From Mesoterricola sediminis (lineage in GTDB: Bacteria > Acidobacteriota > Holophagae > Holophagales > Holophagaceae): 64,000 nt of DNA. The stretch spans positions 310,001 to 374,000 of the forward strand of contig NZ_AP027081.1 of the NCBI RefSeq assembly GCF_030295425.1, written 5' to 3'. A program made the position numbers and the translations under genes. This document shows positions 1-8,606 of this stretch, one piece after another. The notes under the pieces were generated by a model. The model searched no databases, was not told the origin of the DNA, and worked only from the letters and a program-made list of their open reading frames with translations. Every line of letters starts with the position of its first letter. Position 1 is the stretch's first letter.

Positions 1-396
1 AGGGAAGGTGATTCCCAGGATCTCGAAGGCCTGGAGGCCCTGGGCTACCAGATGGAAGGTGGCGCCCGCCGCCAGGATGATCGCGACCGCGAGCCCCAGG
101 GTGGCCTTCCAGCGGGCTCTGAGATCCATCCGGTCGTCCAGGAACCCGAGGATGCCCATCGTAGCGACCGCGCCCACTTCCAGGGGGGTGTAGGGCGACC
201 GCGAGCCGGCCACCGCATGCAGGCCGACCAGGGTCAGGAGCAGGGCGAGGCCTCCGACCCGGGGGATGGGGCCCTTGTGCTGTCTACGGCCCCCGGGTAT
301 GTCCATCAGGCCGAGCCGCGGCGCCAGGCGGATCACGCCCTGGCATGCCGCAAGGCACACCACCAGGGCTAGGATCGCTTGAAGAAGGTTGCTCAT
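1..396 (-). CDS. WecA/MraY-family undecaprenyl-phosphate sugar-1-phosphate transferase (3' end off window)
   Basis: The first 132 residues of a polytopic membrane protein are visible; the rest lies beyond the left edge. It begins with a hydrophobic helix (about residues 1-25). The family substrate-loop motif RQHKGPIPRVGGLA is at residues 38-51. The catalytic Asp pair is in GFLDDRMD (D87, D88, D91). Members of this family move a sugar-1-phosphate from a UDP-sugar to undecaprenyl phosphate in the inner membrane. The neighbouring SLBB and Wzi-like genes suggest it primes exopolysaccharide or O-antigen synthesis rather than peptidoglycan. The true MraY role cannot be excluded from the N-terminal third alone. 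The start is the first ATG of the frame. Confidence 0.85.
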   Translation of the reverse strand, partial: MSNLLQAILALVVCLAACQGVIRLAPRLGLMDIPGGRRQHKGPIPRVGGLALLLTLVGLHAVAGSRSPYTPLEVGAVATMGILGFLDDRMDLRARWKATLGLAVAIILAAGATFHLVAQGLQAFEILGITFP

Positions 397-502
397 CTCA
401 AAAAGGGTCTGGAGCGGTCGAGGTGAAGACAGGAGTAAAAAGTCTACCACCCAGGCCTGGGTCTCGCCAGAAAAACGGCGGGAGAATCGGGTCTCTCATG
501 AA

Positions 503-521
503 GAATTCACTTGTTGAATTC
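503..521. promoter_or_regulatory. AT-rich dyad upstream of the phosphosugar transferase gene
   Basis: A perfect 7-bp inverted repeat (GAATTCA, five-base spacer, TGAATTC) lies in the 225-bp gap between the SLBB gene and the transferase gene, in a conspicuously AT-rich patch. It could be an operator for a dimeric regulator. No regulator or clear promoter is visible beside it, so its function is a guess. Confidence 0.25.
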
Positions 522-621
522 TGTGAAATAGGCGTCGGCCATGGACTAAAAACCCAGCTTGCGGGCGGTCGTGGGTTGCGGGGTTGCCGTGTCCCCATGC
601 AATCGGGTTGATCCGACTGGG

Positions 622-3402
622 TTACCTGACCTTGATCGCGTTGAGGAGCAGCGCGAGCGGCGTGAGGGCATTGACCGTTTCCACCCAGGTCATGTCGCGC
701 TGGATGCGCTGCGGGACGAGGATGGCGTCGCCGGGCTCCACCGGCTGGCCCATGACGCTGCTGTCCAGGATCCGGCCGTCCGCTTTGAGCAGCCGCAGGT
801 TGCTCTTGTCGGCATTCCGGGTGAAGCCGCCGGCCATGATCACCACCTCCTTCACCTTCATGCCTTCCTTCACGTGGTAGGACATGAAGGGGCTGGCGGT
901 TTCGCCGATGATGTAGGCGCTGTCCGAGGTCTTGGGAATGATCAGCTTGTCGCCGTCCTGCAGGTCCACGTCCAGGGCAGGGTCGCCGCTCATGATGGCG
1001 GGGATATTGACGACGAGCCGGTCCAGGGTGCTGGTGCCCAGGCCGTGGAGGAGGGGTGGCCGCAGGAGGGCCCCGGAGTTGGGGTGGCGCTTGGTCTCGC
1101 TGAGGCGCTCCAGAACGCTATTGATGCCGTTGAGGTTGGGGGCCTTGGTGTCGCCATTCTGGACGTCCTCGGCCTTGAATTCATTGGGGTTCGGGGTGCG
1201 CAGGGGGCGGAGGAAGATGGTGGCCTTGGGCATGGCCTCGGGGGTGAGGCCCCCGGCCCGGGCGATGATCTCCCGGATGCCGACCCGGTCCTTGTCCAGG
1301 GTGTAGATGCCGGGGCGGTTGACCTGGCCGATGAGGGTGACGGTGCGGTGGGCCCGGTAGTCGGGTTTTCCGTAGATGGAGAGCTGGTCCCAGGGCTTGA
1401 TGAGGGGGTTGACGGCCTCGTCCTCGAGGCGGATCGGGCTGGAGCCCTCGTCGGAGAGGAGCTTGGACAGATCCAGCTTCCGGACCTCGCTGGGGATGCC
1501 GTCGCGGGTGTGGGCCAGCTCCGCCACGAACCGGTTGGCCTCGCGCTGGGGGATGCCGGCCTGGAAGAGCAGGTCCGAGGCCCGCATGCCTTCGTGGAAG
1601 GCGTAGGTGCCGGGCCGCGCGACGGGGCCGATGATCTCGACGGTGCGGGCCAGGCGCATGTCCACCGTGCGGTACAGCTCCACCCGGTCCCGGTCCTGGA
1701 GGGGCACGTTGTGCCCGGGGTCCCCGGCGAGGGCCTTGGCCACGTCGAAGGCCAGGTAGCTGGTGGTCTGGTCGGGGGCGAAGCGGATGATCTCGCCCCG
1801 GGCCAGGTAGGTGTCGGGCAGGATCTGGTTCTCGCGCTTGAGGAGGTCGCCCACGCGGAGGCCCTCGGCGCGGGAGAAGAGCCCCGGCACCCGGATCCAG
1901 CCGTTGACGGACACGGTCCGGTCCAGGTGGCCCTGGGTGGCGAAGGCGGAAAGGATGTCGCCGCGCCGGAGGGGGGTGCCCGCCGCCCCGTCCACGGGGA
2001 CCTGGACGGAGTCGATGACCCCGCCGGGCGTCAGACGGCGGAGGGTGAGGGAGCTCTGGGAGGCCTCGAGGGCCAGGCCGCCGGCGTACCGGAGGGCGTC
2101 GGCCGCGGTTTCGCCCGGCAGCATCTCGAACTGCAGGCGGGGGGCGGCGCCCATGGTCTTCCAGTGGATGAGCCAGCCTGGGAAGCCGTCGAATTCCCGG
2201 TCCCGTTCCGTGGGTTCGTTGGCCTTGTCGGCGGGGATTTCCAGCCGCTGGTCCCCCCGGATGGGGGTCTGGAGTTCCTTGAGGCGCTCTTTCAGCTTCT
2301 TGATGTTGGCCTCGAGGGCATCCGGATCGAGGGGGGCGGCCTCGGTGCCCTGGACGGGCGTCTCGAGGGTGCCGTCGGCGCCGATGGTGGGGACGAGGGC
2401 CTTGGCCCGGGCGGCGGCGGCGTTGGCGTTCAGGGCGGGCACGCTCTTGAGGCGGGCCTCCTCCAGGGCGATGCGTTCCTTGAGGTCCTTTTCCTCCTTG
2501 GCCTTGCGGCTGGCGGCGTCCACCGGGCGCAAATCGCCGGTGGCGGCGACGACCCGGGTGAAGGCGCCCTCCAGGGTGACCTGGTTGAAGGCGAGGGGCA
2601 CGAAGACGGTGTCGCCGCTCTGGAGGGCGAAGTTCACGTTGCCGAGGCCCTCGGCGCGGAGGGGGTAGAGGTCGAGCTTGTGCACGATGGCGCCGCCCCG
2701 CATCACCCGGATCTCCCGGAAGGAGCCGGCGGCGGTGGGTCCCCCGGCGAGGCCGAGCACATTGACGAGGCTGCTGAGGCTCGGGACGAGGTAGGTGCCG
2801 GGCCGGTAGACCTCCCCCAGCACCGCGATCCGGATCTCCCGGAGCTTGGTCACGGAGAGATCGACGGAGGTGCGGCTGAACTGCTGGGCCACCTTGGACT
2901 GGACCGCGGCCCGGGCCCGGGAGAGGCTGAGGCCGCCGACCTTGACGGAGCCCACCTTGGGGACGACGAGCTGGCCGCGCCCGTCCACGGTTAGGGGCAG
3001 CTCGAAGGTGGCGCTCCCGAAGGCGCTGAGCTGGACCTGGTCCCCGGCGCCCAGCACGTAGTCGTCGGAGATGCCGCCCTCGGTCCAGGTGGAGGCGCTC
3101 TGGCGTGCGGTGAACAGATCCTCGGCGAAGCGCTTGGGGGCCTTCTCCTTGGCGCGGGCGGCGGCGATCTCGGCCTGGAACCGCTCCTGGTCCTCGTAGG
3201 CGGAGCCCTTGGCGGGATCCTGGCCGGCGGAGCCCTTGGCCTGGTCCAGGAGGGAGGCCCGGGACAGGGCCAGGGGCTGGGGCTCGGCGCTGGTCCGGTC
3301 CTGGGTCCGGGTCTGGTTCGCCGCCTTGAGGGCCTCGGCGAGGTCCTGTCCGGACAGGGTCGCGACCGACGCGAGGATCAATAAGGAAACCGTGCTGCGC
3401 AT
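622..3402 (-). CDS. Multi-SLBB polysaccharide export protein (Wza-like)
   Basis: A 926-residue exported protein. A signal peptide (residues 1-19, ending LSGQ) is followed by a polysaccharide export domain at about 114-185 (starts DDYVLGAGDQVQLSAFG). At least five SLBB-like units follow, recognisable by strings such as GEVYRPGTY, IIGPVARPGTYAF and LIGQVNRPGIYTL. A Lys/Glu-rich, probably coiled insertion follows the first SLBB unit. SLBB/Wza proteins form the outer-membrane or periplasmic channel for capsule and exopolysaccharide. At 926 residues it is more than twice the length of E. coli Wza (about 380), as seen in multi-SLBB exporters of other phyla. It is co-directional with the upstream Wzi-like and downstream transferase genes. 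No lipobox Cys is visible. Confidence 0.88.
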   Translation of the reverse strand: MRSTVSLLILASVATLSGQDLAEALKAANQTRTQDRTSAEPQPLALSRASLLDQAKGSAGQDPAKGSAYEDQERFQAEIAAARAKEKAPKRFAEDLFTARQSASTWTEGGISDDYVLGAGDQVQLSAFGSATFELPLTVDGRGQLVVPKVGSVKVGGLSLSRARAAVQSKVAQQFSRTSVDLSVTKLREIRIAVLGEVYRPGTYLVPSLSSLVNVLGLAGGPTAAGSFREIRVMRGGAIVHKLDLYPLRAEGLGNVNFALQSGDTVFVPLAFNQVTLEGAFTRVVAATGDLRPVDAASRKAKEEKDLKERIALEEARLKSVPALNANAAAARAKALVPTIGADGTLETPVQGTEAAPLDPDALEANIKKLKERLKELQTPIRGDQRLEIPADKANEPTERDREFDGFPGWLIHWKTMGAAPRLQFEMLPGETAADALRYAGGLALEASQSSLTLRRLTPGGVIDSVQVPVDGAAGTPLRRGDILSAFATQGHLDRTVSVNGWIRVPGLFSRAEGLRVGDLLKRENQILPDTYLARGEIIRFAPDQTTSYLAFDVAKALAGDPGHNVPLQDRDRVELYRTVDMRLARTVEIIGPVARPGTYAFHEGMRASDLLFQAGIPQREANRFVAELAHTRDGIPSEVRKLDLSKLLSDEGSSPIRLEDEAVNPLIKPWDQLSIYGKPDYRAHRTVTLIGQVNRPGIYTLDKDRVGIREIIARAGGLTPEAMPKATIFLRPLRTPNPNEFKAEDVQNGDTKAPNLNGINSVLERLSETKRHPNSGALLRPPLLHGLGTSTLDRLVVNIPAIMSGDPALDVDLQDGDKLIIPKTSDSAYIIGETASPFMSYHVKEGMKVKEVVIMAGGFTRNADKSNLRLLKADGRILDSSVMGQPVEPGDAILVPQRIQRDMTWVETVNALTPLALLLNAIKVR

Positions 3403-3479
3403 GCGTTCACCCGTGATTCAACGATCCTAACATCAGAAAATGCCGGCCGCTCCCCGGCGGCCCGCGCCCGGGCGGCCCT

Positions 3480-5060
3480 TCAACGCCGCCGGGCCCCCGG
3501 CGAACGCCAGGCCAGCTCGGCGAACCAGCGGAATCCGTTCCGGGTCCGGCCGGCCACGAATTCCGCCGCGCCGTGCCGGGCCCAGGAGGCGCCCAGGTTG
3601 AGGGTCAGGTCCCGGGGCGCCCGCCAGGTCAGGGAGGTGGCCAGGGCCTGGAACCGGTCCTTGGAAGGGGTGCGCCCGGGGTTCGCCGCCTGCCAGAGGG
3701 CGGGGTCGTCCCAGAAGGGCCGATCCCCCGCCAACACCCAGGCCGTGGCGGCCAGCGTCGGAGCCAGGTCGCCCTCCACCCGGAGGGTGGTGCAGCGGGT
3801 CTCGCCGCCCAGGGACTCCCCCAGAGGATCGCCCTGGTAGTAGAACCCCGTGAGGTAGGTGGCGGAGGCGAAGGTGCGGTGGTACTGCTGGGGGGCGGAG
3901 TTGCTCGTGTCCTGGTATTCCAGGCCCGCGCGGACCCGCTCCCACCGCACGGTCAGTCCGAGGGTGTCGTTGGGCACGGCGAGGTTGGGCACCGACTTGC
4001 GCTGGGTCTCGGTCCAGAAGAGGTTGACGCGCCCCTGGCCGAGGTTCCGCAGGTCCCGGGACACGTCCTTCCCGAGCCAGTAGAGGGGCCGGTGCAGGAA
4101 GGTGCCCCAGTTCCAGGTCACCGCCTTGGTGCCCCGGCTCAGGTAGAAGCGCACGTCCCCGGCCCGCAGGAGGCGCTCCAGGGAGGTGACCCGCATCCGG
4201 ATTCCCAGGTCCGCCTCGGAGGCGCTGCGGGCCTTGTTCCGGTAGGCGCCCCCGGTTCCCGCCTGGCCTGGATTGGAGAAGTCCATGTCCGATTCGGCCA
4301 GGGTGTCCTTGAGGCCGAAGACGGCGGTGGCGTAGTCCCCCAGGCCGTAGCCGTCCGTCATGCCCACGCCCTTGCGGGTGCCCGCGAAGAGGTTGAGGTA
4401 GTTCATGTAGAACTCGACGGCGGGGCCGAACCGGGCCTCGACCCGGAAGCCCGAGATCCAGGGCGCCTGGGGGTCCCCGGTCTCCGCGATGGCCTTGCGC
4501 CGGCGCTCGGGATCCTGCATGGAGGTGCTGAGGACGCGCCCGTTCTCGAGCCGGCCCAGGAAGGCCTGGAAGCCCCAGGTGCCCAGGTTGACGCCCCGGA
4601 TGGAGAGGGGGGCCAGGGGGGATTCCACGCGGGCGCGCGGGAAGGGCCTGGCCGACTCGCCCAGGAGGTACCCGCCCCGGAGGCCGTAGCCCCAGACCAG
4701 GGGTTCCATCTCGAGACCCGCGAGCCATCCGCCGGGGCTCCGGCGCCACGCGTGACCCCGGTAGAGGGTGAAGCGGGCCCCGCCGTCGGGGTCGCGGTAG
4801 GCGAGGCCCGTTCCGGCCACGTCCCAGGCGCCCTTGCCGAAGCCGCCTTCCAGGCTGACGCCCGAGCCCACGAGGCTGTTGCCCAGGCCGAGGCTGTCCG
4901 GAAGGGTGGCCGGGGGGCCCTGCCCGTTGCCCGCCCAGAGCCCGCCGCCCCACCAGGAGCCCTGGGCCGCGGGCAGGGCCTCGCGCCGGTTCCAGCCTTC
5001 CGGGGCCTGGGCCGTCAGGGGCAGCAAGGGCAGCGCGGCGGCGAGGATCCAGGCTTTCAT
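3480..5060 (-). CDS. Wzi-like capsule assembly outer-membrane protein
   Basis: The 526-residue protein has a signal peptide (MKAWILAAALPLLPLTAQA) and many alternating aromatic/polar strands typical of a beta-barrel. Strings such as LGNSLVGSGV, NWGTFLHRPLYWLG and QGDPLGESLGGE resemble the capsule-assembly Wzi family, which binds capsule polymer at the outer membrane. I chose the internal ATG because the signal peptide starts there and GGAG lies 4-5 bases before it; an upstream in-frame ATG would add 18 non-hydrophobic residues. It precedes the SLBB exporter by 77 bases on the same strand, supporting a role in polysaccharide export. The family assignment is by pattern recognition, not alignment. 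Confidence 0.72.
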   Translation of the reverse strand: MKAWILAAALPLLPLTAQAPEGWNRREALPAAQGSWWGGGLWAGNGQGPPATLPDSLGLGNSLVGSGVSLEGGFGKGAWDVAGTGLAYRDPDGGARFTLYRGHAWRRSPGGWLAGLEMEPLVWGYGLRGGYLLGESARPFPRARVESPLAPLSIRGVNLGTWGFQAFLGRLENGRVLSTSMQDPERRRKAIAETGDPQAPWISGFRVEARFGPAVEFYMNYLNLFAGTRKGVGMTDGYGLGDYATAVFGLKDTLAESDMDFSNPGQAGTGGAYRNKARSASEADLGIRMRVTSLERLLRAGDVRFYLSRGTKAVTWNWGTFLHRPLYWLGKDVSRDLRNLGQGRVNLFWTETQRKSVPNLAVPNDTLGLTVRWERVRAGLEYQDTSNSAPQQYHRTFASATYLTGFYYQGDPLGESLGGETRCTTLRVEGDLAPTLAATAWVLAGDRPFWDDPALWQAANPGRTPSKDRFQALATSLTWRAPRDLTLNLGASWARHGAAEFVAGRTRNGFRWFAELAWRSPGARRR

Positions 5061-5128
5061 CGGGCTCCGGGAGCGGTTCGGACCCCATATTCTACAACCG
5101 GGGCCACGGTGCACAAGGCTCGAGAGGC

Positions 5129-6034
5129 TCAGGCCAGGGAGATCATCCGGGTGAAGGCGTCGACGCGGGCCTGGTAGTCGGCGTCCTGGAGGGACTGGAG
5201 GCGCTCGGTGCCGAAGGCCTGGACGGCGAAGCTGGCCATGACCGTCCCGGCCAGGGCGGCGCGCTTCAGGACCGGAAGATCCAGGGTGCCGGCCTGGGCG
5301 AGGTAGCCCAGGAAGCCGCCCGCGAAGGTGTCGCCGGCCCCGGTGGGATCCTGGACGTCGGCGAGGGGGAAGGCCGGGGCGGGGAAGGCGCCCTCCGGGG
5401 TGAAGAGCAGCATGCCGTACTCGCCGCGCTTGACGACGAGGATGCGGGGACCGAAGGTGCGGATGCGCTCATAGGCCTTGACGAGGTTCCGTTCGCCGGT
5501 GAGGGACCGGGCCTCGGCCTCGTTCACCAGGAGGATGTCGATCTCCTTGAGGACCTCCATCAGGGCCGGGCGGGCACCGTCGATCCAGAAGTTCATGGTG
5601 TCGAGGGCGGTCCAGCGGGGCCGGGTCTTCATCTGCCGCACCACGTCCAGCTGGAGGACGGGGTCGATGTTGCCGAGGAAGAGGTAGGGGGCCTCCCGGA
5701 AGGTGGGCGGCAGGTCCGGCTTGAACCCGGCGAACACGTTCAGGTGGGTCTCCAGCGTCTTCGCCTCGTTCAGGTCGTCGCCGTACTGGCCCTTCCAGTG
5801 GAAGCTCAGGCCGGGCATCTTGCGGATTCCGGAGAGATCGATGGGGCGCCCGGCGAAGACGCCGAACTCCTCGGGGCCGAAGTCCTCGCCCACCACGGCC
5901 ACCACCTGCACGGGATTGAAGCGGCTCGCGCTCAGGGAGAAGTGGCTCGCGGAGCCGCCCAGGATGTGGTCCCGGCGGCCGGACGGGGTTTCGAGGTCGT
6001 CGAAGGCGACGCTCCCTACGACAAGAAGGCTCAT
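5129..6034 (-). CDS. PfkB/ribokinase-family sugar or nucleoside kinase
   Basis: A cytosolic kinase of 301 residues. The N-terminal strand MSLLVVGSVAFDDL and the early GGSASHFS segment fit the PfkB fold. The C-terminal PfkB signature DPTGAGDTFAGGF, with catalytic Asp and anion hole, is at about 228-240. Such enzymes phosphorylate the exocyclic hydroxymethyl of sugars or nucleosides with ATP; the substrate cannot be read from sequence. The start is the ATG six bases after CGGAG; an upstream in-frame ATG would add 39 Pro/Arg-rich residues. It is the first gene of the minus-strand block leading to the Wzi-like and SLBB genes, so sugar activation for polysaccharide is possible but not shown. Confidence 0.82.
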   Translation of the reverse strand: MSLLVVGSVAFDDLETPSGRRDHILGGSASHFSLSASRFNPVQVVAVVGEDFGPEEFGVFAGRPIDLSGIRKMPGLSFHWKGQYGDDLNEAKTLETHLNVFAGFKPDLPPTFREAPYLFLGNIDPVLQLDVVRQMKTRPRWTALDTMNFWIDGARPALMEVLKEIDILLVNEAEARSLTGERNLVKAYERIRTFGPRILVVKRGEYGMLLFTPEGAFPAPAFPLADVQDPTGAGDTFAGGFLGYLAQAGTLDLPVLKRAALAGTVMASFAVQAFGTERLQSLQDADYQARVDAFTRMISLA

Positions 6035-6206
6035 GGGGCGCTCCGGACGTGGCGTTTGGGCCCGCTCCCGGTTCCCGGCGGGATCCAGGGGCGAGCGTCG
6101 TTGGGCGGGCGTGGAAACTCCGAGCCTGGGCGGCGGGAAGGCCACCTGCAACGCTCCTCGGAGAACGTTGATCCTACTCTCCGAATCCCTTGTGGCGCAA
6201 GGCCTT

Positions 6207-7250
6207 TCAGGCCATGCCGTGCCGGGACAGGATGACGGCGCGCTGCTTGTCGAATTCCGCCTGGGTGATGAGCTGGCTGTCGAAGAGGTCCTTGAGCTCG
6301 GTGAGCTCCTCCTTCAGGGATTTGGCCGGCGCCGGGGCCGCCGGGGCGGCCTGCCCCGCGGGGTAGGGGGCCTGGGCCATCTGGCCCATGGCGCCTCCCA
6401 TCTGCTGGCCCATCATGTTCCCCATGCCCACGCCCATGCCGACGCCCATGCCCAGGCCGGCGATCCCGCCGGGGTTCTGGGCCGCCAGGGGGATGGAATC
6501 CGCGACCTGCATCTGGGTGTAGGCGCCCATCACGGGGGCCATCATCCCCACGGAGGCGCGCTTGTCCATCATGGCCTCGACCTCCTCGGGGAGGCTGATG
6601 TTCTCGATGAAGAGCTTCGAGCACTCCAGGCCCATGGTCTGGAACTCGGGATCCATCTTCTGCCGGAGCAGGTCGGAGAGCTCGTCATACCGGGCCGCGA
6701 GGTCGAGGGCCGGGATCTTCGCCTCGCCCAGGGCGTCGGTGAAGCGGCTGACGAGGCTCTTGCGGAGCTGCTCGGTGATGTCGTCCTTGGTGTAGAGGCC
6801 GTTGGTCCCCACGAGCTCCTTGAGGAAGCGCTTGGAATCCTTGACCCGGATGGAGTAGATGCCGAACGCCCGGATCCGGAGGACGCCGAAGTCGGCGTCC
6901 CGCATCATGATCGGGTTGGAGGTGCCCCAGCCCAGGTCGTTGTAGAGCCGGGTGTTGGTGAAGTAGACCTCGGACTTGAAGGGGCTCTCGAAACCGTACT
7001 TCCACCCCTTCAGGTCGGCGAGGATGGGGAGGTTGCGGGTGGACAGGGTGTGGGTGCCCGGCGCGAAGGTGTCGGCGAACTGGCCCTCGGAGACGAAGGT
7101 GGCCTCCTGGCTCTCCCTGACGACCAGCTGCGCGTTGTTCTTGATCTCCTGGTTCCGGACAGGGAACCGCCAGGCCAGGACGTCGTTGGAATCGTCCAGC
7201 CATTCGATGATCTCGATGAATTGGGCTTTGCCCCAGTCCGTCAGACCCAT
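6207..7250 (-). CDS. SPFH (band 7)-like protein with C-terminal SHOCT domain
   Basis: The 347-residue protein opens MGLTDWGKAQFIEIIEWLDD, the usual start of the YdjI/virion-core-like SPFH group. An SPFH-like region covers about residues 20-240. A low-complexity Gly/Met segment (repeats of MGVG, GNMMGQQMGG) follows at about 270-305. A SHOCT-type helical pair (LKELFDSQLITQAEFDKQ-like) ends the protein. SPFH proteins oligomerise on membranes; SHOCT modules are short oligomerisation or anchor domains. No transmembrane helix is obvious, so membrane contact would be peripheral. It stands alone between the PepSY-like gene (37-base gap) and pfkB-like gene (172-base gap). Confidence 0.8.
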   Translation of the reverse strand: MGLTDWGKAQFIEIIEWLDDSNDVLAWRFPVRNQEIKNNAQLVVRESQEATFVSEGQFADTFAPGTHTLSTRNLPILADLKGWKYGFESPFKSEVYFTNTRLYNDLGWGTSNPIMMRDADFGVLRIRAFGIYSIRVKDSKRFLKELVGTNGLYTKDDITEQLRKSLVSRFTDALGEAKIPALDLAARYDELSDLLRQKMDPEFQTMGLECSKLFIENISLPEEVEAMMDKRASVGMMAPVMGAYTQMQVADSIPLAAQNPGGIAGLGMGVGMGVGMGNMMGQQMGGAMGQMAQAPYPAGQAAPAAPAPAKSLKEELTELKDLFDSQLITQAEFDKQRAVILSRHGMA

Positions 7251-7287
7251 ACAGGCCTCCTCCCGGCTATGGCCGGCGCAAGGAAGT

Positions 7288-7590
7288 TTACGACTGTTTG
7301 CGCTTTTTGGTTGAGCCGGGCGGTGGAATCCGGGTCCGGGTGTGCACGGACCGGGTGTCCGCGTCGACGATGCACCGCCAGCCCCGGTCCTCGCCCGGGA
7401 CCTCCAGGTCCACCTGCCATCCGCAGGTGGCGCCGTTCAGGGGTACCCGCCGCGCGGAGACGGCGATTCCGCCGGTCTCCTTCTCGGCGATGGCGCGGGC
7501 CTCGGAGGCGGTCCGGACCGGGCGCGCCCGGGTCGGGACCGCTGCCCCGAGGGACGCGGCCAGGGCCAGGAGGAGGGCAGGGCGGATCAC
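7288..7590 (-). CDS. Small exported PepSY-like protein
   Basis: A 100-residue protein with a GTG start that overlaps the TGA of the formyltransferase gene (GTGA), implying translational coupling. A signal peptide (MIRPALLLALAASLGAAVPTRA) precedes one PepSY-like unit: TASEARAIAEKETGG, then a W-containing strand (CGWQVDLEVPG), then a C-terminal strand containing IVDADTRSV. The tail is basic (STKKRKQS). PepSY modules are often inhibitory or chaperone-like domains in the cell envelope. The open frame extends far upstream through the neighbouring gene, but only from this GTG does it encode a signal peptide. The family call is moderate because the domain is short. Confidence 0.6.
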   Translation of the reverse strand: MIRPALLLALAASLGAAVPTRARPVRTASEARAIAEKETGGIAVSARRVPLNGATCGWQVDLEVPGEDRGWRCIVDADTRSVHTRTRIPPPGSTKKRKQS

Positions 7591-8504
7591 GGGGCTTCGG
7601 GCACGCCGAGGGACGCCAGCCACGCGGCGTGGTCCGTGGGCCTTTCGCTGCGCTCCCCGTTCCGGCGGAGGGCGTGGAGCCGGAGGGCCCCGTCCCGGAA
7701 GCCCAGGAGGACGCCCTCCCCGGTCGACCTGAAATGCCCCGCGGGGCAGGCCTCGGCCGACGGCAGGGCCCAGGCGACCTGGAGCCGGCCCGCGGAGGTC
7801 TCGATGAAGGCGTTGGGCCAGGGGTCGGCCACGGCCCGGACGAGGTTGAAGGTCTCGGCGAGGCCGGCCCCGAAATCCAGGCGTCCGTCCTCCGGCTTCC
7901 GTCCGCCGAAGTAGGTGGAGGGGCCCAGGGCCTTCTGGGAGGTGCGGGGCGCCGTCCCGGCCGCGAGGGCCGGAGCGAGTTCGCGGACGAGGGCCCGGGC
8001 GGCCTTCGCCGAACGAAGCGTCAGGCTGAGGGCCGTCTCGTCCCAGGCGATGGGGAGGCGGGCCTGGCCGATGATGTCCCCGTCGTCGGGTTTGGCCGTC
8101 ATGGCGTGGAGGGTGATGCCGGTCTCGGGCTCGCCCTTCACGAGGACCCAGTTGATGGGGGCCCGTCCCCGGTAGGCGGGGAGGAGGGAGCCGTGGAGGT
8201 TGTAGGCCCCCAGGCGGGGGAGGTCGAGGACCCGCTGCCGGATCATCTCCCGGAAGTAGAAGCTGAAGATGAAGTCGGGGGCCTCGCGCCGGATGGCCTC
8301 GTACACGCTGTCGGCGTTGAAGTCGGGCTCCATCCTGACCGGGATGCCCCGGGAGGCCGCGAGGTCGGCGGGGGGCGTGAACCAGGCCTCGCCGGGGTGC
8401 TGGGGGTAGGTGTAGAGGGCCTTGATGTCGAAGCCCGCCTCGAGGAGTCCCGCCAGGGCCTCGTGGCCGACGGGAGAGAAAGCGCATACGATGGCAGTCG
8501 GCAT
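7587..8504 (-). CDS. ArnA-type formyltransferase (stand-alone)
   Basis: The 305-residue protein matches the N-terminal formyltransferase half of ArnA, including AYNLHGSLLPAYRGRAPINW and VRAVADPWPNAF. The catalytic triad Asn102, His104 and Asp140 falls at the same residue numbers as in E. coli ArnA. ArnA formylates UDP-4-amino-4-deoxy-L-arabinose from N10-formyl-THF during lipid A modification. Here the decarboxylase half is absent and no other arn genes are adjacent, so it may formylate a different UDP-aminosugar for LPS or O-antigen. It is distinct from methionyl-tRNA formyltransferase, which lacks this C-terminal pattern. ATG start; the 3' end overlaps the PepSY-like gene. Confidence 0.85.
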   Translation of the reverse strand: MPTAIVCAFSPVGHEALAGLLEAGFDIKALYTYPQHPGEAWFTPPADLAASRGIPVRMEPDFNADSVYEAIRREAPDFIFSFYFREMIRQRVLDLPRLGAYNLHGSLLPAYRGRAPINWVLVKGEPETGITLHAMTAKPDDGDIIGQARLPIAWDETALSLTLRSAKAARALVRELAPALAAGTAPRTSQKALGPSTYFGGRKPEDGRLDFGAGLAETFNLVRAVADPWPNAFIETSAGRLQVAWALPSAEACPAGHFRSTGEGVLLGFRDGALRLHALRRNGERSERPTDHAAWLASLGVPEAP

Positions 8505-8606
8505 GGGGCTCCCAGAGGTCCTGAGCCAGTCTAACCCCGGTCCCTTCCAGGACGTAACCTGGGGGGGGGAAACCGGCCCGGCCCTCCCGTTCGACAAGGT
8601 GGATCC

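Noticed and set aside
559-2994. An 811-codon open frame on the plus strand opposite the SLBB gene
   Set aside because: High GC creates long antisense frames. The product is a Gly/Val/Glu-rich shadow with no domains, while the minus strand encodes a signal peptide and SLBB motifs.
6031-6624. A 197-codon minus-strand frame spanning the end of the SPFH gene and the gap before the PfkB gene
   Set aside because: Its composition is Arg/Gly/Pro shadow-like and it overlaps the better supported SPFH frame.
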